Shown here in pieces: positions 1 to 7,140 of a DNA stretch of 10,091 bases. Source of the stretch: an uncultured Bacteroidales bacterium. Its GTDB lineage: Bacteria > Bacteroidota > Bacteroidia > Bacteroidales > Bacteroidaceae. Below the pieces are notes generated by a model that saw only the letters and a program-made list of their open reading frames with translations, was not told the DNA's origin and made no database searches. Both the position numbers and the translations under genes were made by a program. The stretch is taken from positions 1 through 10,091 of the forward strand of contig CAMAMZ010000068.1 of the NCBI GenBank assembly GCA_945837185.1, written 5' to 3'. Within the stretch, counting starts at the first letter, position 1; each line of letters starts with the position of its first letter.

Positions 1-309
1 CAGATTCAAATGGCTGGCGACATCAACCCTTCTGTTGTGGCTTCGGGAATGCGTGTGGCACTTATCACAACGATTTTCGGAATCATTTCCGCCTTGGTGT
101 TGCAGGTGTTCTACAACTTTATCATTTCAAAAATTGATCATATTTCCAGTCAAATGGCAGAGTCGATGATTACGCTCATGGATGTGGTGACGCGGACAAA
201 GCTGGCAGAAAAGGAGATTGGTGCAGCACGGGCAGAAAAGCATGTGACAGTGCGGCAAGGAAAAAAGCCGGAGGAGGAAACAGATGAAGAAATGGATGAA
301 TCTTGCTGA
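1..309 (+). CDS. ExbB/TolQ/MotA-family proton channel protein, 3' end only
   Basis: The reading frame is open from the first base of the window, so this is the C-terminal ~102 residues of a longer protein. The visible start matches the last membrane helix of the ExbB/TolQ family: a Pro-containing loop (INPSVVASGMRVAL) followed by ITTIFGIISALVLQVFYNFI, where the Thr pair and the small-residue face line the proton path in known members. A charged cytoplasmic tail ending in EEETDEEMDESC follows. In this family a pentamer of this subunit surrounds an ExbD dimer in the inner membrane and uses proton motive force to drive TonB-type or Tol-type work. The two ExbD-family genes just downstream support the call. 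The gene overlaps the next one by 26 bases. Whether it serves TonB, Tol or another process cannot be told from this fragment. Confidence 0.88.
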   Translation, partial: QIQMAGDINPSVVASGMRVALITTIFGIISALVLQVFYNFIISKIDHISSQMAESMITLMDVVTRTKLAEKEIGAARAEKHVTVRQGKKPEEETDEEMDESC

Positions 310-805
310 ACGCTCGGCCGAACAGATTTCCCGCACGGTGTTCTACCTTCTTGTGGGCATTGCGGCAATCGTGGGCATCTTGTTCTTTCTGGTGGGCTAT
401 GACAATCCCTTTGAAGGCGACCCAACCTTTGTGGCTCCCCTGTTTACCGACGTCCTCCTTGTACTGCTCTTTACGCTCCTGCTGCTCACAATAGGCGTAA
501 CGGTGTGGATGATGGGCAGGTCGGTGCGCGTTTCGCGCAGACAAGAAGGGAAGGAGAATGGCATTGCTGTGGGCAAGATCAGAGTGGGCGTGACAGTGCT
601 GACAATGCTGCTGTTAGTAGTGTTTTATGCAATGGGCTCCAGCGAAACGATACAGGCCGGAGGACTGCGCTACAGCAACGTGATGGGACTGAAAGCAGCC
701 GATATGTTCATTCACACGGGAGCGGTGCTCTTGGCATGTGCTTTCATGGCCATGTGCCTGGGTTTGCTGCGCTCCTATCGAAAACAAAAAGGAAACAAAC
801 GATGA
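284..805 (+). CDS. Unrecognised four-helix inner-membrane protein in the ExbB-ExbD operon
   Basis: I do not recognise a named family. The 173-residue product has four clear hydrophobic segments, at about residues 19-38, 53-76, 100-117 and 139-162, with short loops, a basic stretch near 79-90 and a basic C-terminus (RSYRKQKGNKR). There is no signal peptide or lipobox, so it is probably an integral inner-membrane protein. The start at 284 follows a purine-rich GGAGGAGGAAA run, though that run also encodes the previous gene's Glu-rich tail; the next ATG in frame is at 296. It overlaps the ExbB-family gene by 26 bases and the first ExbD gene by 4 (ATGA), which implies coupled translation. Inference: it is an accessory or assembly subunit of the proton-channel complex. 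The reading frame is well supported; the function is not. Confidence 0.85.
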   Translation: MKKWMNLAERSAEQISRTVFYLLVGIAAIVGILFFLVGYDNPFEGDPTFVAPLFTDVLLVLLFTLLLLTIGVTVWMMGRSVRVSRRQEGKENGIAVGKIRVGVTVLTMLLLVVFYAMGSSETIQAGGLRYSNVMGLKAADMFIHTGAVLLACAFMAMCLGLLRSYRKQKGNKR

Positions 806-1338
806 TGTGGCCTACCCGGAAAAACCGATTTAGAAGCGGACTCGACACGACCTCCACCGCCGATATCTCTTTCGTATTGCTCATTTTCTTCCTTGTCACC
901 ACCTCCATGGATATTGATAAGGGACTGGTGCGAGAACTGTCGCCCATGGAACCGGAGGAGGAGCAAGTGGAGGAGCAGGAAGTGGATGCCAACGGCATGA
1001 TGGAACTGCGCATACAGGCAGATGGCCGACTCTTGGTGGATGGTGAGGAGCAAACGGTACAGGCGGCAGGCAAGAAAATGGAAGCCTTTCTTGAGCGGCG
1101 GGGGAGCAACCATGTGATCGTGCTTGGTGCACATCCGCAAGCTGCCTATGACCGCTATTTTCAAGTGCAGCAACAACTGGTGGCTGTATATCGCCAATGG
1201 CGCAACCGAAAGGCGCTGCACGACTATGGCTGTGCCTATGAGGAATGCACACCCGCCCAAAAACAAGCTGTGCGCAAGGCTTGTCCGCAGCGTGTCAAGG
1301 AAAATTACGAATTTGATAAGGAAGGTAAAACAGAATGA
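802..1338 (+). CDS. exbD: ExbD/TolR-family biopolymer transport protein (first of two)
   Basis: This 178-residue protein has the ExbD plan: a short basic cytoplasmic N-terminus, one membrane helix, then a periplasmic domain. The helix begins TADISFVLLIFFLVTTSM, and Asp21 sits where ExbD and TolR carry the essential proton-conducting aspartate. A Glu-rich linker (about residues 50-62) leads to a folded domain near 65-135. The tail, DYGCAYEECTPAQKQAVRKA and onward, contains Cys144, Cys149 and Cys161, so a periplasmic disulfide is possible. The ATG at 802 overlaps the preceding TGA as ATGA and places the helix correctly; the frame is open much further upstream, but that part only shadows the membrane-protein gene. 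It is expected to form a dimer, perhaps with the second ExbD, inside the ExbB pentamer. ExbD versus TolR cannot be settled from sequence alone. Confidence 0.9.
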   Translation: MMWPTRKNRFRSGLDTTSTADISFVLLIFFLVTTSMDIDKGLVRELSPMEPEEEQVEEQEVDANGMMELRIQADGRLLVDGEEQTVQAAGKKMEAFLERRGSNHVIVLGAHPQAAYDRYFQVQQQLVAVYRQWRNRKALHDYGCAYEECTPAQKQAVRKACPQRVKENYEFDKEGKTE

Positions 1339-1778
1339 CAAGAAGATATAAGCGGCAACTGTTGCCCATGCTCAACACAAGTTCCTTGCCCGACCTTGTG
1401 TTTACCGTATTGTTTTTCTTTATGATTGTCACTCACATGCGGAAGGAAACGGTGAAAGTGAAGTTTCAACAGCCAGAGGGTAGGGAACTAACGCGACTCA
1501 CCAAACGAGCTACCACCATGCATCTGTATATCGGTACGCGCCAGAACAGTCAGGAAAGTGTATTGCAACTCAATGATAAGTTGGTGACCCCCAACGAATT
1601 GACGGATTATTTAGTTGACGAAAAGGAAAGGATGTCGCCAGAAGATTTGCAGCAGCTCACGGTGAGCATCAAGGCAGACAAGGATACACGTATGAAAGTT
1701 ATTACAGAGGCAAAGCAGTGTTTGCGCCGAGCCAAGGTGTATCGTATTCTGTATGCCGCTACCGAAACAGAAAAATAG
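1335..1778 (+). CDS. exbD: ExbD/TolR-family biopolymer transport protein (second of two)
   Basis: The product has 147 residues. After a basic N-terminus, MLNTSSLPDLVFTVLFFFMIVTHM gives a single membrane helix with Asp20 at the conserved ion-carrying position. The remainder is a periplasmic domain that contains VSIKADKDTRMKVITEAKQC, resembling the 'I.aD....y..v..v' element of the ExbD/TolR fold. It is diverged from the first ExbD and lacks that protein's long C-terminal tail. Its ATG overlaps the previous TGA by four bases (ATGA), so coupled synthesis is likely. Paired ExbD genes behind one ExbB are common in Bacteroidota and may give a heterodimeric stator core; that stoichiometry is an inference. 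The gene ends the cluster; I see no strong hairpin-plus-T-run terminator after it. Confidence 0.87.
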   Translation: MTRRYKRQLLPMLNTSSLPDLVFTVLFFFMIVTHMRKETVKVKFQQPEGRELTRLTKRATTMHLYIGTRQNSQESVLQLNDKLVTPNELTDYLVDEKERMSPEDLQQLTVSIKADKDTRMKVITEAKQCLRRAKVYRILYAATETEK

Positions 1779-1825
1779 TTTGCAAAAAACAACCAAATTT
1801 GTATGATAATTTAAAATAATATGCG

Positions 1826-1833
1826 TAACTTTG
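1826..1833 (+). promoter_or_regulatory. Candidate -7 promoter box for the Lrp/AsnC-family gene
   Basis: TAACTTTG fits the Bacteroidota -7 consensus TAnnTTTG exactly. It lies in an AT-rich 73-base gap and ends 18 bases before the ATG at 1852, which implies a leader of only about ten bases. The upstream -33 element is poor: the nearest TTTG (1798-1801) is 24 bases away rather than the usual 19-21. Assignment rests on consensus match and position only. Confidence 0.5.
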
Positions 1834-1841
1834 TGCACAAA
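1830..1841. promoter_or_regulatory. Perfect 12-base palindrome, candidate operator
   Basis: TTTGTGCACAAA is its own reverse complement. It overlaps the last four bases of the candidate -7 box and would cover the predicted transcription start of the Lrp/AsnC-family gene. Regulators of that family are dimeric or octameric, often bind imperfect palindromes and commonly repress their own gene, so autoregulation is a reasonable inference. No binding site is known for this protein. Confidence 0.4.
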
Positions 1842-1851
1842 TCATTAGAAT

Positions 1852-2349
1852 ATGGCACAACAATATTTGGATGCATTAGACAGAAAGATACTTAATCTGA
1901 TTGCTGACAATGCCCGTATTCCTTTTCTTGAGGTGGCACGGGCATGCAATGTGAGTGGCGCAGCCATTCATCAACGTATAGCAAAACTCACCCAGCAAGG
2001 GGTGTTGAAAGGTTCAGAGTTTATCATCGACCCCGACAAGATAGGTTATGAGACGTGTGCTTTTGTGGGACTTTATTTGAAAGACCCGGAAAAGTTTGAT
2101 ATGGTGGTGGAGAAATTGAAGCAGATTCCGGAGGTGACGGAGTGTCACTATACCACCGGGGGCTTCGATATGTTCATCAAAATCTACGCCCGCAATAACC
2201 ATCACCTTTTAAATATCATTCACGACAAGCTCCAGCCATTAGGTCTATCGCGGAGCGAAACGATTGTTTCGTTCAACGCGGTGATAGACCGTCAGGTGGC
2301 TATTCCCGTATTCAATGATGATACGGAAGGAGAAGGGGCCGACGAATAA
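1852..2349 (+). CDS. Lrp/AsnC-family transcriptional regulator
   Basis: The 165-residue protein has the two domains of the feast/famine regulators. Residues ~7-55 form an N-terminal winged helix-turn-helix beginning LDALDRKILNLIADNAR, with the recognition-helix region NVSGAAIHQRIAKLTQQGVL. Residues ~67-145 form the AsnC_trans_reg (RAM) ligand and oligomerisation domain, including the Gly-containing YTTGGFDMFIKI element. Such proteins bind DNA as dimers or octamers and sense amino acids or related metabolites; the ligand here cannot be predicted. The tail is acidic (DDTEGEGADE). A separate promoter and a 73-base gap suggest independent expression from the Exb cluster, and the palindrome at the promoter suggests self-control. 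The following gene is convergent and starts after only 3 bases, leaving no room for an intergenic terminator. Confidence 0.93.
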   Translation: MAQQYLDALDRKILNLIADNARIPFLEVARACNVSGAAIHQRIAKLTQQGVLKGSEFIIDPDKIGYETCAFVGLYLKDPEKFDMVVEKLKQIPEVTECHYTTGGFDMFIKIYARNNHHLLNIIHDKLQPLGLSRSETIVSFNAVIDRQVAIPVFNDDTEGEGADE

Positions 2350-2352
2350 GTG

Positions 2353-2835
2353 TCAGGGGCGGCTATAGCTCACAAAATCGTAAGCATATTCATGACGCTC
2401 ATCGGGAGTGTGGTGCTCCCGGTGCGTTTCCTTCCAGTTGTCGTAACACGGAAAGAAAGCATCCGCTTCCTTTGGCGTGTCATCAATTTCTGTAAGCAGC
2501 AGTTGGTGCGCCAAGGGAAGTGCTTCTGTGTATACACTGGCACCACCAATCACAAACACTTCCTCTTCGGCCGAACAATGCTGCAGGGCCTCCTCTAACG
2601 AGGAGTAGCTGTCGCATCCCGGAAACGCCTTTTGGGTTCTGCTGAGCACAATATTCCTGCGGTTGGGAAGGGCTCCTTTGGGCAATGACTCAAACGTATG
2701 GCGCCCCATGATGATGGTGTGCCCTGTGGTAAGGGCTTTGAAGCGTTTCAAATCATTGGGCAACCAATACAGCAACTTGTTCTGAAAGCCAATGGCACGG
2801 TTGCGGGCCACGGCGGCAATCATGTGGATAGTCAT
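2353..2835 (-). CDS. folA: Dihydrofolate reductase
   Basis: It reduces 7,8-dihydrofolate to tetrahydrofolate with NADPH in the cytoplasm. The 160-residue length is typical. Recognisable elements are IAAVARNRAIGFQNKLLYW (Met20-type loop), LPNDLKRFK with the catalytic acid Asp28, GHTIIMGRHTFESLP (NADPH binding), LPNRRNIVLSR, and FVIGGASVY with the Gly97-Gly98 pair. Tyr23 stands where many enzymes have Pro in the L-P-W motif; I regard this as clade variation. ATG at 2835 is the longest start; a second in-frame Met at 2823 (M5) would give the more usual short N-terminus. It lies 51 bases downstream of thyA on the same strand, and the two enzymes form the dTMP cycle. In the gap, TTTG-N19-TATCGTTT (- strand) is only a weak promoter-like match. 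Confidence 0.96.
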   Translation of the reverse strand: MTIHMIAAVARNRAIGFQNKLLYWLPNDLKRFKALTTGHTIIMGRHTFESLPKGALPNRRNIVLSRTQKAFPGCDSYSSLEEALQHCSAEEEVFVIGGASVYTEALPLAHQLLLTEIDDTPKEADAFFPCYDNWKETHREHHTPDERHEYAYDFVSYSRP

Positions 2836-2886
2836 GTTTTAAACGATAAATGGGTAGTTGTATTCAACAAATGTGGGAAGGTTGTA

Positions 2887-3681
2887 TTAAACCGATACTT
2901 GGGCTGCGATATGCGGCCAGGGATTGTAGTCGGTGAGCTGGAAATCCTCGTAAGTGAAGTCGAAGAGGTTCTTCACCTCAGGGTTGAGCACCATGCGAGG
3001 CAAGGCTCTGGGCGTGCGTGTGAGCTGCAGCTTGGCTTGCTCCAGATGATTCAGATAGAGGTGCGTATCGCCGGTAGTATGGATGAAATCCCCTACGGAC
3101 AGTCCGCTTACCTGTGCCATCATCATCAGCAGCAAGGCATAGGAGGCAATGTTGAAGGGCACGCCTAAGAAGGTGTCGGCAGAACGTTGGTAGAGTTGCA
3201 GCGACAGACGACCGTTGGCCACATAGAACTGGAACAGGCAGTGGCAAGGCGGCAGCGCCATCTCGTCGACCTCAGCCGGATTCCATGCCGATACAATCAT
3301 GCGACGCGAGTCGGGATGTGTCTTGAGTGTGTCTATCACCTGCTGTATCTGGTCGATGGTGCCTCCCTGATAGTCGGGCCATGAACGCCATTGATGACCG
3401 TAAACGGGTCCGAGCTCACCGTTCTCGTCGGCCCATTCGTTCCATATCCTCACACCATGCTCCTGCAGATACTTCACGTTTGTATCGCCTTTCAAGAACC
3501 ACAGCAGTTCGTAGATGATAGACTTCAGGTGAAGTTTCTTGGTGGTGAGAAGCGGAAAGCCTTCTTCTAAGTTAAAGCGCATCTGGTGTCCGAATACGCT
3601 GAGCGTACCCGTTCCTGTGCGGTCGGTTTTCTCCGCACCTTCGTGCAGGATGCGGTTGAGGAGATTTAAATATTGTTGCAT
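2887..3681 (-). CDS. thyA: Thymidylate synthase
   Basis: It methylates dUMP to dTMP using 5,10-methylene-tetrahydrofolate and releases dihydrofolate. Starting at 3681 gives 264 residues, the same length as the E. coli enzyme, and puts the catalytic cysteine at Cys146 in LPPCHCLFQFYV. Also visible are the dUMP phosphate-binding Arg21 (EKTDRTGTGTLSVFG), the Arg126-Arg127 pair (DSRRMIVSAWNP), QRSADTFLGVPFNIASYALL and the GDTHLYLNH element near the C-terminus. The frame is open to 3735, but the extra 18 residues are not part of the family fold and would lengthen the overlap with the upstream gene from 16 to 70 bases. It is downstream of the RsmF-like gene (16-base overlap) and upstream of folA, the enzyme that recycles its product. 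Confidence 0.97.
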   Translation of the reverse strand: MQQYLNLLNRILHEGAEKTDRTGTGTLSVFGHQMRFNLEEGFPLLTTKKLHLKSIIYELLWFLKGDTNVKYLQEHGVRIWNEWADENGELGPVYGHQWRSWPDYQGGTIDQIQQVIDTLKTHPDSRRMIVSAWNPAEVDEMALPPCHCLFQFYVANGRLSLQLYQRSADTFLGVPFNIASYALLLMMMAQVSGLSVGDFIHTTGDTHLYLNHLEQAKLQLTRTPRALPRMVLNPEVKNLFDFTYEDFQLTDYNPWPHIAAQVSV

Positions 3682-5123
3682 AGTTGAATGATATTTGGTT
3701 CTTCTGATGGCAGGTGCGTACTCTTGATACGCCACTCCTGCGGATAGAGGTTGTTGGCACGGTTGCCGATTTGCTTGGCAAAGCCTAACGGAATCCCTTT
3801 ATAGGTGAGCAACACCCATCCGCGAGGCAGGGATGCGGGGAGGGTGAGGGCCTCCTTGCGCAGGTAGGCCATGGCCTGCTGGTAGTCGAGGTCCATGCGT
3901 GGGAAAGCCTCTTGGCGCAGGTCGATCGACAGGGCCAGCGATGTCTGGGGTATGAGGTCGTTGCCTTTCCGTGTTGCCAGTTCGATGCCGGCATGCACCA
4001 CACGGAGCGTTTGCACGGCTTTCAGGTAGTGCGCATCCCCTGTGCAGGGCATGGCTATCACCTTCTCTTGCGTCTCGTGGAATACATACTGCCCGGTTTG
4101 CTGTAGCCAGGTGGCTACTTGTGCCATAGACCGTGCGCCCTCTTTCGCCCCTTTGCGGTCTTTGCCCACCTTTTTGTGCGTTTTGACCACCGTGGGCAGT
4201 GTGCCCTCAAACGGTGAGGGTGTCAGCTCGTTCTCATTGCCCTCCTTGCGCAGCACCGCCATGAACAGTCCTTCACCCCGACTCTTTCCGGGAATGAAGC
4301 GACACACAGGATGGTTGTAGCCAAGGGCACCTGTAATATGCCATGTTGCATCCGTGTCGAGAGCCACAAATGAAGCTCCAAACTCACGGGCTATCCAGTC
4401 TACATTCTCCTCATTCTCCAGCGCGTTGAAAGTGCAGGTAGAATAGATGAGCAAGCCTCCGGGCTTGATGCAGGGCCAAATGTCGGCTATGATTTGTCGT
4501 TGCAGCCGTTGGCAGTCGGTTACATGTTGTGCCGACCATGCCTCGATGGCATCGGGGTCTTTGCGGAACATCCCTTCACCGCTACAGGGCACATCAGCCA
4601 GTACCACGTCAAACACCAAGCCACTCTTCTTGTAGTCGTGCGGCAGGTTGTTGGTGACAATCACTTCCGGATGCCCGAATTTCTGCAAGTTTTCACGCAA
4701 AATCTGCACCCGTTTCTTATCGGGCTCATTGGCAAACAGTAAGCTCCCTTCGGGAAGCACCGAGCGTGCCAAGGTCGATTTACCGCCAGGGGCTGCACAG
4801 AGGTCGAGCATCACAACAGGCCTGTGCACGAGACGACGCAGCACATGAGCCAGAAACATCGACGAGGCCTCCTGCACATAGTAGAGTCCTGCGTGCAAGA
4901 GGGGGTCGAAGGTGAAGTTAGGCCGTGAGGCCATATAAACGCCCTCCTGGCACCAGGCCACGGGTGTGGTGTCGGTAGGACAGGCACCTGCCCCCTTGCT
5001 CTTGAAGGGATTCATGCGGATGCTTACCGGAGGCGTGTCCTCCAGTCCTTCACATAGGGTGGCAAAGAGTGCATCGCCCATGAGCTGTTTCGTGTAGGTG
5101 CAAAACGGTATGGGTAAGTTCAT
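3666..5123 (-). CDS. rsmF: RsmF-like rRNA (cytosine-C5)-methyltransferase, NOL1/NOP2/Sun family
   Basis: It transfers a methyl group from S-adenosylmethionine to C5 of a cytosine in rRNA; in E. coli RsmF this is C1407 of 16S rRNA, and the same target here is an inference. In the 485-residue protein an N-terminal segment with PVSIRMNP precedes the SAM-binding motif LDLCAAPGGKS (106-116). Motif IV, DVPCSGEGMFRKDP, supplies Cys180, and motif VI, YSTCTFN, supplies the nucleophile Cys230; having both cysteines marks an active m5C enzyme. After a basic linker (~311-330), the C-terminal part ends with a PUA-like RNA-binding domain (about 430-470, GWVLLTYKGIPLGFAKQIGN). The ATG at 5123 begins one base after the preceding stop (TGAcATG). 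The 3' end overlaps thyA by 16 bases. Confidence 0.92.
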   Translation of the reverse strand: MNLPIPFCTYTKQLMGDALFATLCEGLEDTPPVSIRMNPFKSKGAGACPTDTTPVAWCQEGVYMASRPNFTFDPLLHAGLYYVQEASSMFLAHVLRRLVHRPVVMLDLCAAPGGKSTLARSVLPEGSLLFANEPDKKRVQILRENLQKFGHPEVIVTNNLPHDYKKSGLVFDVVLADVPCSGEGMFRKDPDAIEAWSAQHVTDCQRLQRQIIADIWPCIKPGGLLIYSTCTFNALENEENVDWIAREFGASFVALDTDATWHITGALGYNHPVCRFIPGKSRGEGLFMAVLRKEGNENELTPSPFEGTLPTVVKTHKKVGKDRKGAKEGARSMAQVATWLQQTGQYVFHETQEKVIAMPCTGDAHYLKAVQTLRVVHAGIELATRKGNDLIPQTSLALSIDLRQEAFPRMDLDYQQAMAYLRKEALTLPASLPRGWVLLTYKGIPLGFAKQIGNRANNLYPQEWRIKSTHLPSEEPNIIQLCNNI

Positions 5124-5124
5124 G

Positions 5125-7140
5125 TCAGGGTTTCCTTTCTTTTTGTACAGGACGCTGTGGGTATGTGTGGAGCCCGTAAGTGGTGCGGAGCACCCTGAAC
5201 TCCGTGCGTCGGTTCAGTTGGTTGCATATTTCCTGCTGTTCGGGCGTGAGCTGTAGGATAAGCTCTTCCGTCAGCACATCGTTCTCTTTCAGCCAGTTAT
5301 AGCGTTCCGTCAGTTTCTTTTTGATGATCTTGGGCTGTTCCTTGCCATAACCTACAGGGGTGAGGCGATCGCGAGCAATGCCCTTTGCCACCAAGTAGTT
5401 CACCACGGCTTCCGCCCGTCGTTGCGACAGTTGCTTGTTATAAGCCGCACTCCCCTTGTAATCGCAATGCGCACTGAGTTCTATGGTCACGTTCCCGTTT
5501 TCCTCCAATTGTTTTACCAGTTCATCGAGTGCCGTTTCCGACTCAGGTCGAAGGGTGGCCTTGTCAAAGTCGTAGAAGATATTGTCTATCAGTACCGGTG
5601 CCGTGATAGAGGCCAGCGGAAACTGGAGCACCTCTTCAGTGGAGGTAGGAGTGACTTTCACCCTCAGTTCTTCCTTATGGTTCAGAAAACCCTTGCAGGT
5701 GGCGAGGAGCACATAGCGCACACCCGGTTTCACCACTTGCGTAAAGGAACCGTCGCCCTTCACGCTCAGTTTCAGGTTGGTACCATCGTCGCCCACCATA
5801 TACACCAGTGCCTGTGGCAGTTCGTAGCCGTCTTTTTCATATACCCAGCCCTTCACCGTATTCACTATTTCCGGATTCTCAAACCAATAGAGGTTATCGC
5901 AGCCCCTTCCGTCGCCTCGGTTCGATGCGAAGTACCCCCTGTTATGCGGCCCCTCAAAGGTCATACCGAAATCATCACCTTGAGAGTTGAGCGGATAGCC
6001 CGGATGGGTTATGATAACCCCCTTCCCCTCTTGGGGCGTAGCGATGAAAATGTCGAGTCCTCCCATTCCCGGATGCCCGTTACTGGAGAAGTAGAGGTCG
6101 CCATTGGGACGGAAAGAGGGAAACATCTCGTCGCCCGGCGTGTTGATTGGAGCCCCCACATTCTCCACCGCCCCAAGGCCATGTGATGTGCGTGGCGCAC
6201 GCCAGATATCGAGTCCTCCCATTCCGCCCGGCATATCGGAAACGAAGTAGAGCCATTTGCCATCGGGTGAGATGGCAGGATGGGCATAGCTCGACAGCGT
6301 GTCTTTCGTTACGATCACCTCTTCAGCCTTACCCCATGCCGCCTCGCTGCGTTGCGACACCATCAGTTTGGCGTAGCGTGGAAAAGTGGGATCGGTGCTG
6401 CATTGCGTCAGGTAGAGCTCCTGTCCAGAAGGTGCAAGGCACGATGCACCCTCGTCATAGTCGGTGTTCACCCCTCCCTCCACAGGTTGCGGCTTGCCCC
6501 ATTTCCCCCGGTCATCTTTCCGTGTCACAAACAAGTCGCCTGCCTTCCTGCCCGTAATATCGCTCAGTCCATCGCCCGAGGCCTCGTTGCGGGTAGAGGT
6601 AAAATAGAGTATGTCGTGGTTGTCGCCAGCGAGCATGGGCGCATAGTCATCGCGTGCCGAGCAAAGGAAATCCATGCGTTTCACCTTATAGCGTGAACCA
6701 GCCTTCTTCATGGCCGGTGCCGTTTGTGCCGAAATCAGTCCAGCCTTGGCCAGTGCATGCTGTGGCATTGTGTCGAGCAATGCACCAAACAGTTGCTCCG
6801 CCTCTTTGTAGCTGCCCTGCTTTAAGAGTTGCCGACCCAGTTCCAGCCGGTCGTCAAAGGTAGCCTGCCCATAGCGCACGGCATTCTTATAAGCCGCTAT
6901 GGCGCGAGGGTGTTGCCCTATCTTGGCATAGCATGCCCCCATCTTGCGGGCCGTTGTGCCCCGTAGTTTGCGGTCTTTGGGCGAAATTTTCCGATAGGCC
7001 TGCTTGTATTGTGTTGCCGCGTCGTAGTAGGCTCCTATAGCCTGTAGCTTATCGCCCCGGCTCAGGAACTTCTCAGCTCCGCAACCAGACAACAGGACTA
7101 CTATGAGCAGTGCCTGCAGTACTACTCCCAACGGTTTCAT
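5125..7140 (-). CDS. PorE-like OmpA-family lipoprotein (TPR, PD40 propeller, CRD, OmpA_C)
   Basis: The 671-residue product starts with a lipoprotein signal peptide whose lipobox is LLSGC, with Cys20 lipidated. TPR-like helices span about 27-135. A PD40-type beta-propeller follows at about 155-420 with repeated 'SPDGKWLYFVSDMPGGMGGLDIW'-type blades; near-copies are at 291 and 345. A carboxypeptidase-regulatory-like beta-sandwich covers about 427-510. An OmpA C-terminal peptidoglycan-binding domain runs from 519 to 655 and keeps Asp560 and Arg575, spaced as in Pal/OmpA. This order and length match PorE, a type IX secretion component tethering the machinery to peptidoglycan. Related lipoproteins exist in the phylum, so orthology is likely but unproven. 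No acidic surface-export signal follows Cys20, so it probably faces the periplasm. ATG at 7140 overlaps the topB stop as ATGA; the earlier ATGs at 7161 and 7155 fit less well. Confidence 0.88.
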   Translation of the reverse strand: MKPLGVVLQALLIVVLLSGCGAEKFLSRGDKLQAIGAYYDAATQYKQAYRKISPKDRKLRGTTARKMGACYAKIGQHPRAIAAYKNAVRYGQATFDDRLELGRQLLKQGSYKEAEQLFGALLDTMPQHALAKAGLISAQTAPAMKKAGSRYKVKRMDFLCSARDDYAPMLAGDNHDILYFTSTRNEASGDGLSDITGRKAGDLFVTRKDDRGKWGKPQPVEGGVNTDYDEGASCLAPSGQELYLTQCSTDPTFPRYAKLMVSQRSEAAWGKAEEVIVTKDTLSSYAHPAISPDGKWLYFVSDMPGGMGGLDIWRAPRTSHGLGAVENVGAPINTPGDEMFPSFRPNGDLYFSSNGHPGMGGLDIFIATPQEGKGVIITHPGYPLNSQGDDFGMTFEGPHNRGYFASNRGDGRGCDNLYWFENPEIVNTVKGWVYEKDGYELPQALVYMVGDDGTNLKLSVKGDGSFTQVVKPGVRYVLLATCKGFLNHKEELRVKVTPTSTEEVLQFPLASITAPVLIDNIFYDFDKATLRPESETALDELVKQLEENGNVTIELSAHCDYKGSAAYNKQLSQRRAEAVVNYLVAKGIARDRLTPVGYGKEQPKIIKKKLTERYNWLKENDVLTEELILQLTPEQQEICNQLNRRTEFRVLRTTYGLHTYPQRPVQKERKP

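Noticed and set aside
505..801. N-terminal extension of the first ExbD frame up to 505
   Set aside because: It overlaps the membrane-protein gene in another frame. The ATG at 802 forms the ATGA junction and places the helix and Asp21 as expected.
3682..3735. 18-residue N-terminal extension of thyA
   Set aside because: Starting at 3681 gives exactly 264 residues with Cys146 at the family position; the extension only adds overlap with the rRNA methyltransferase gene.
5422..6186. A 254-residue + strand frame opposite the PorE-like gene
   Set aside because: It is fully antisense to clear propeller and OmpA domains, and no promoter or family feature supports it.
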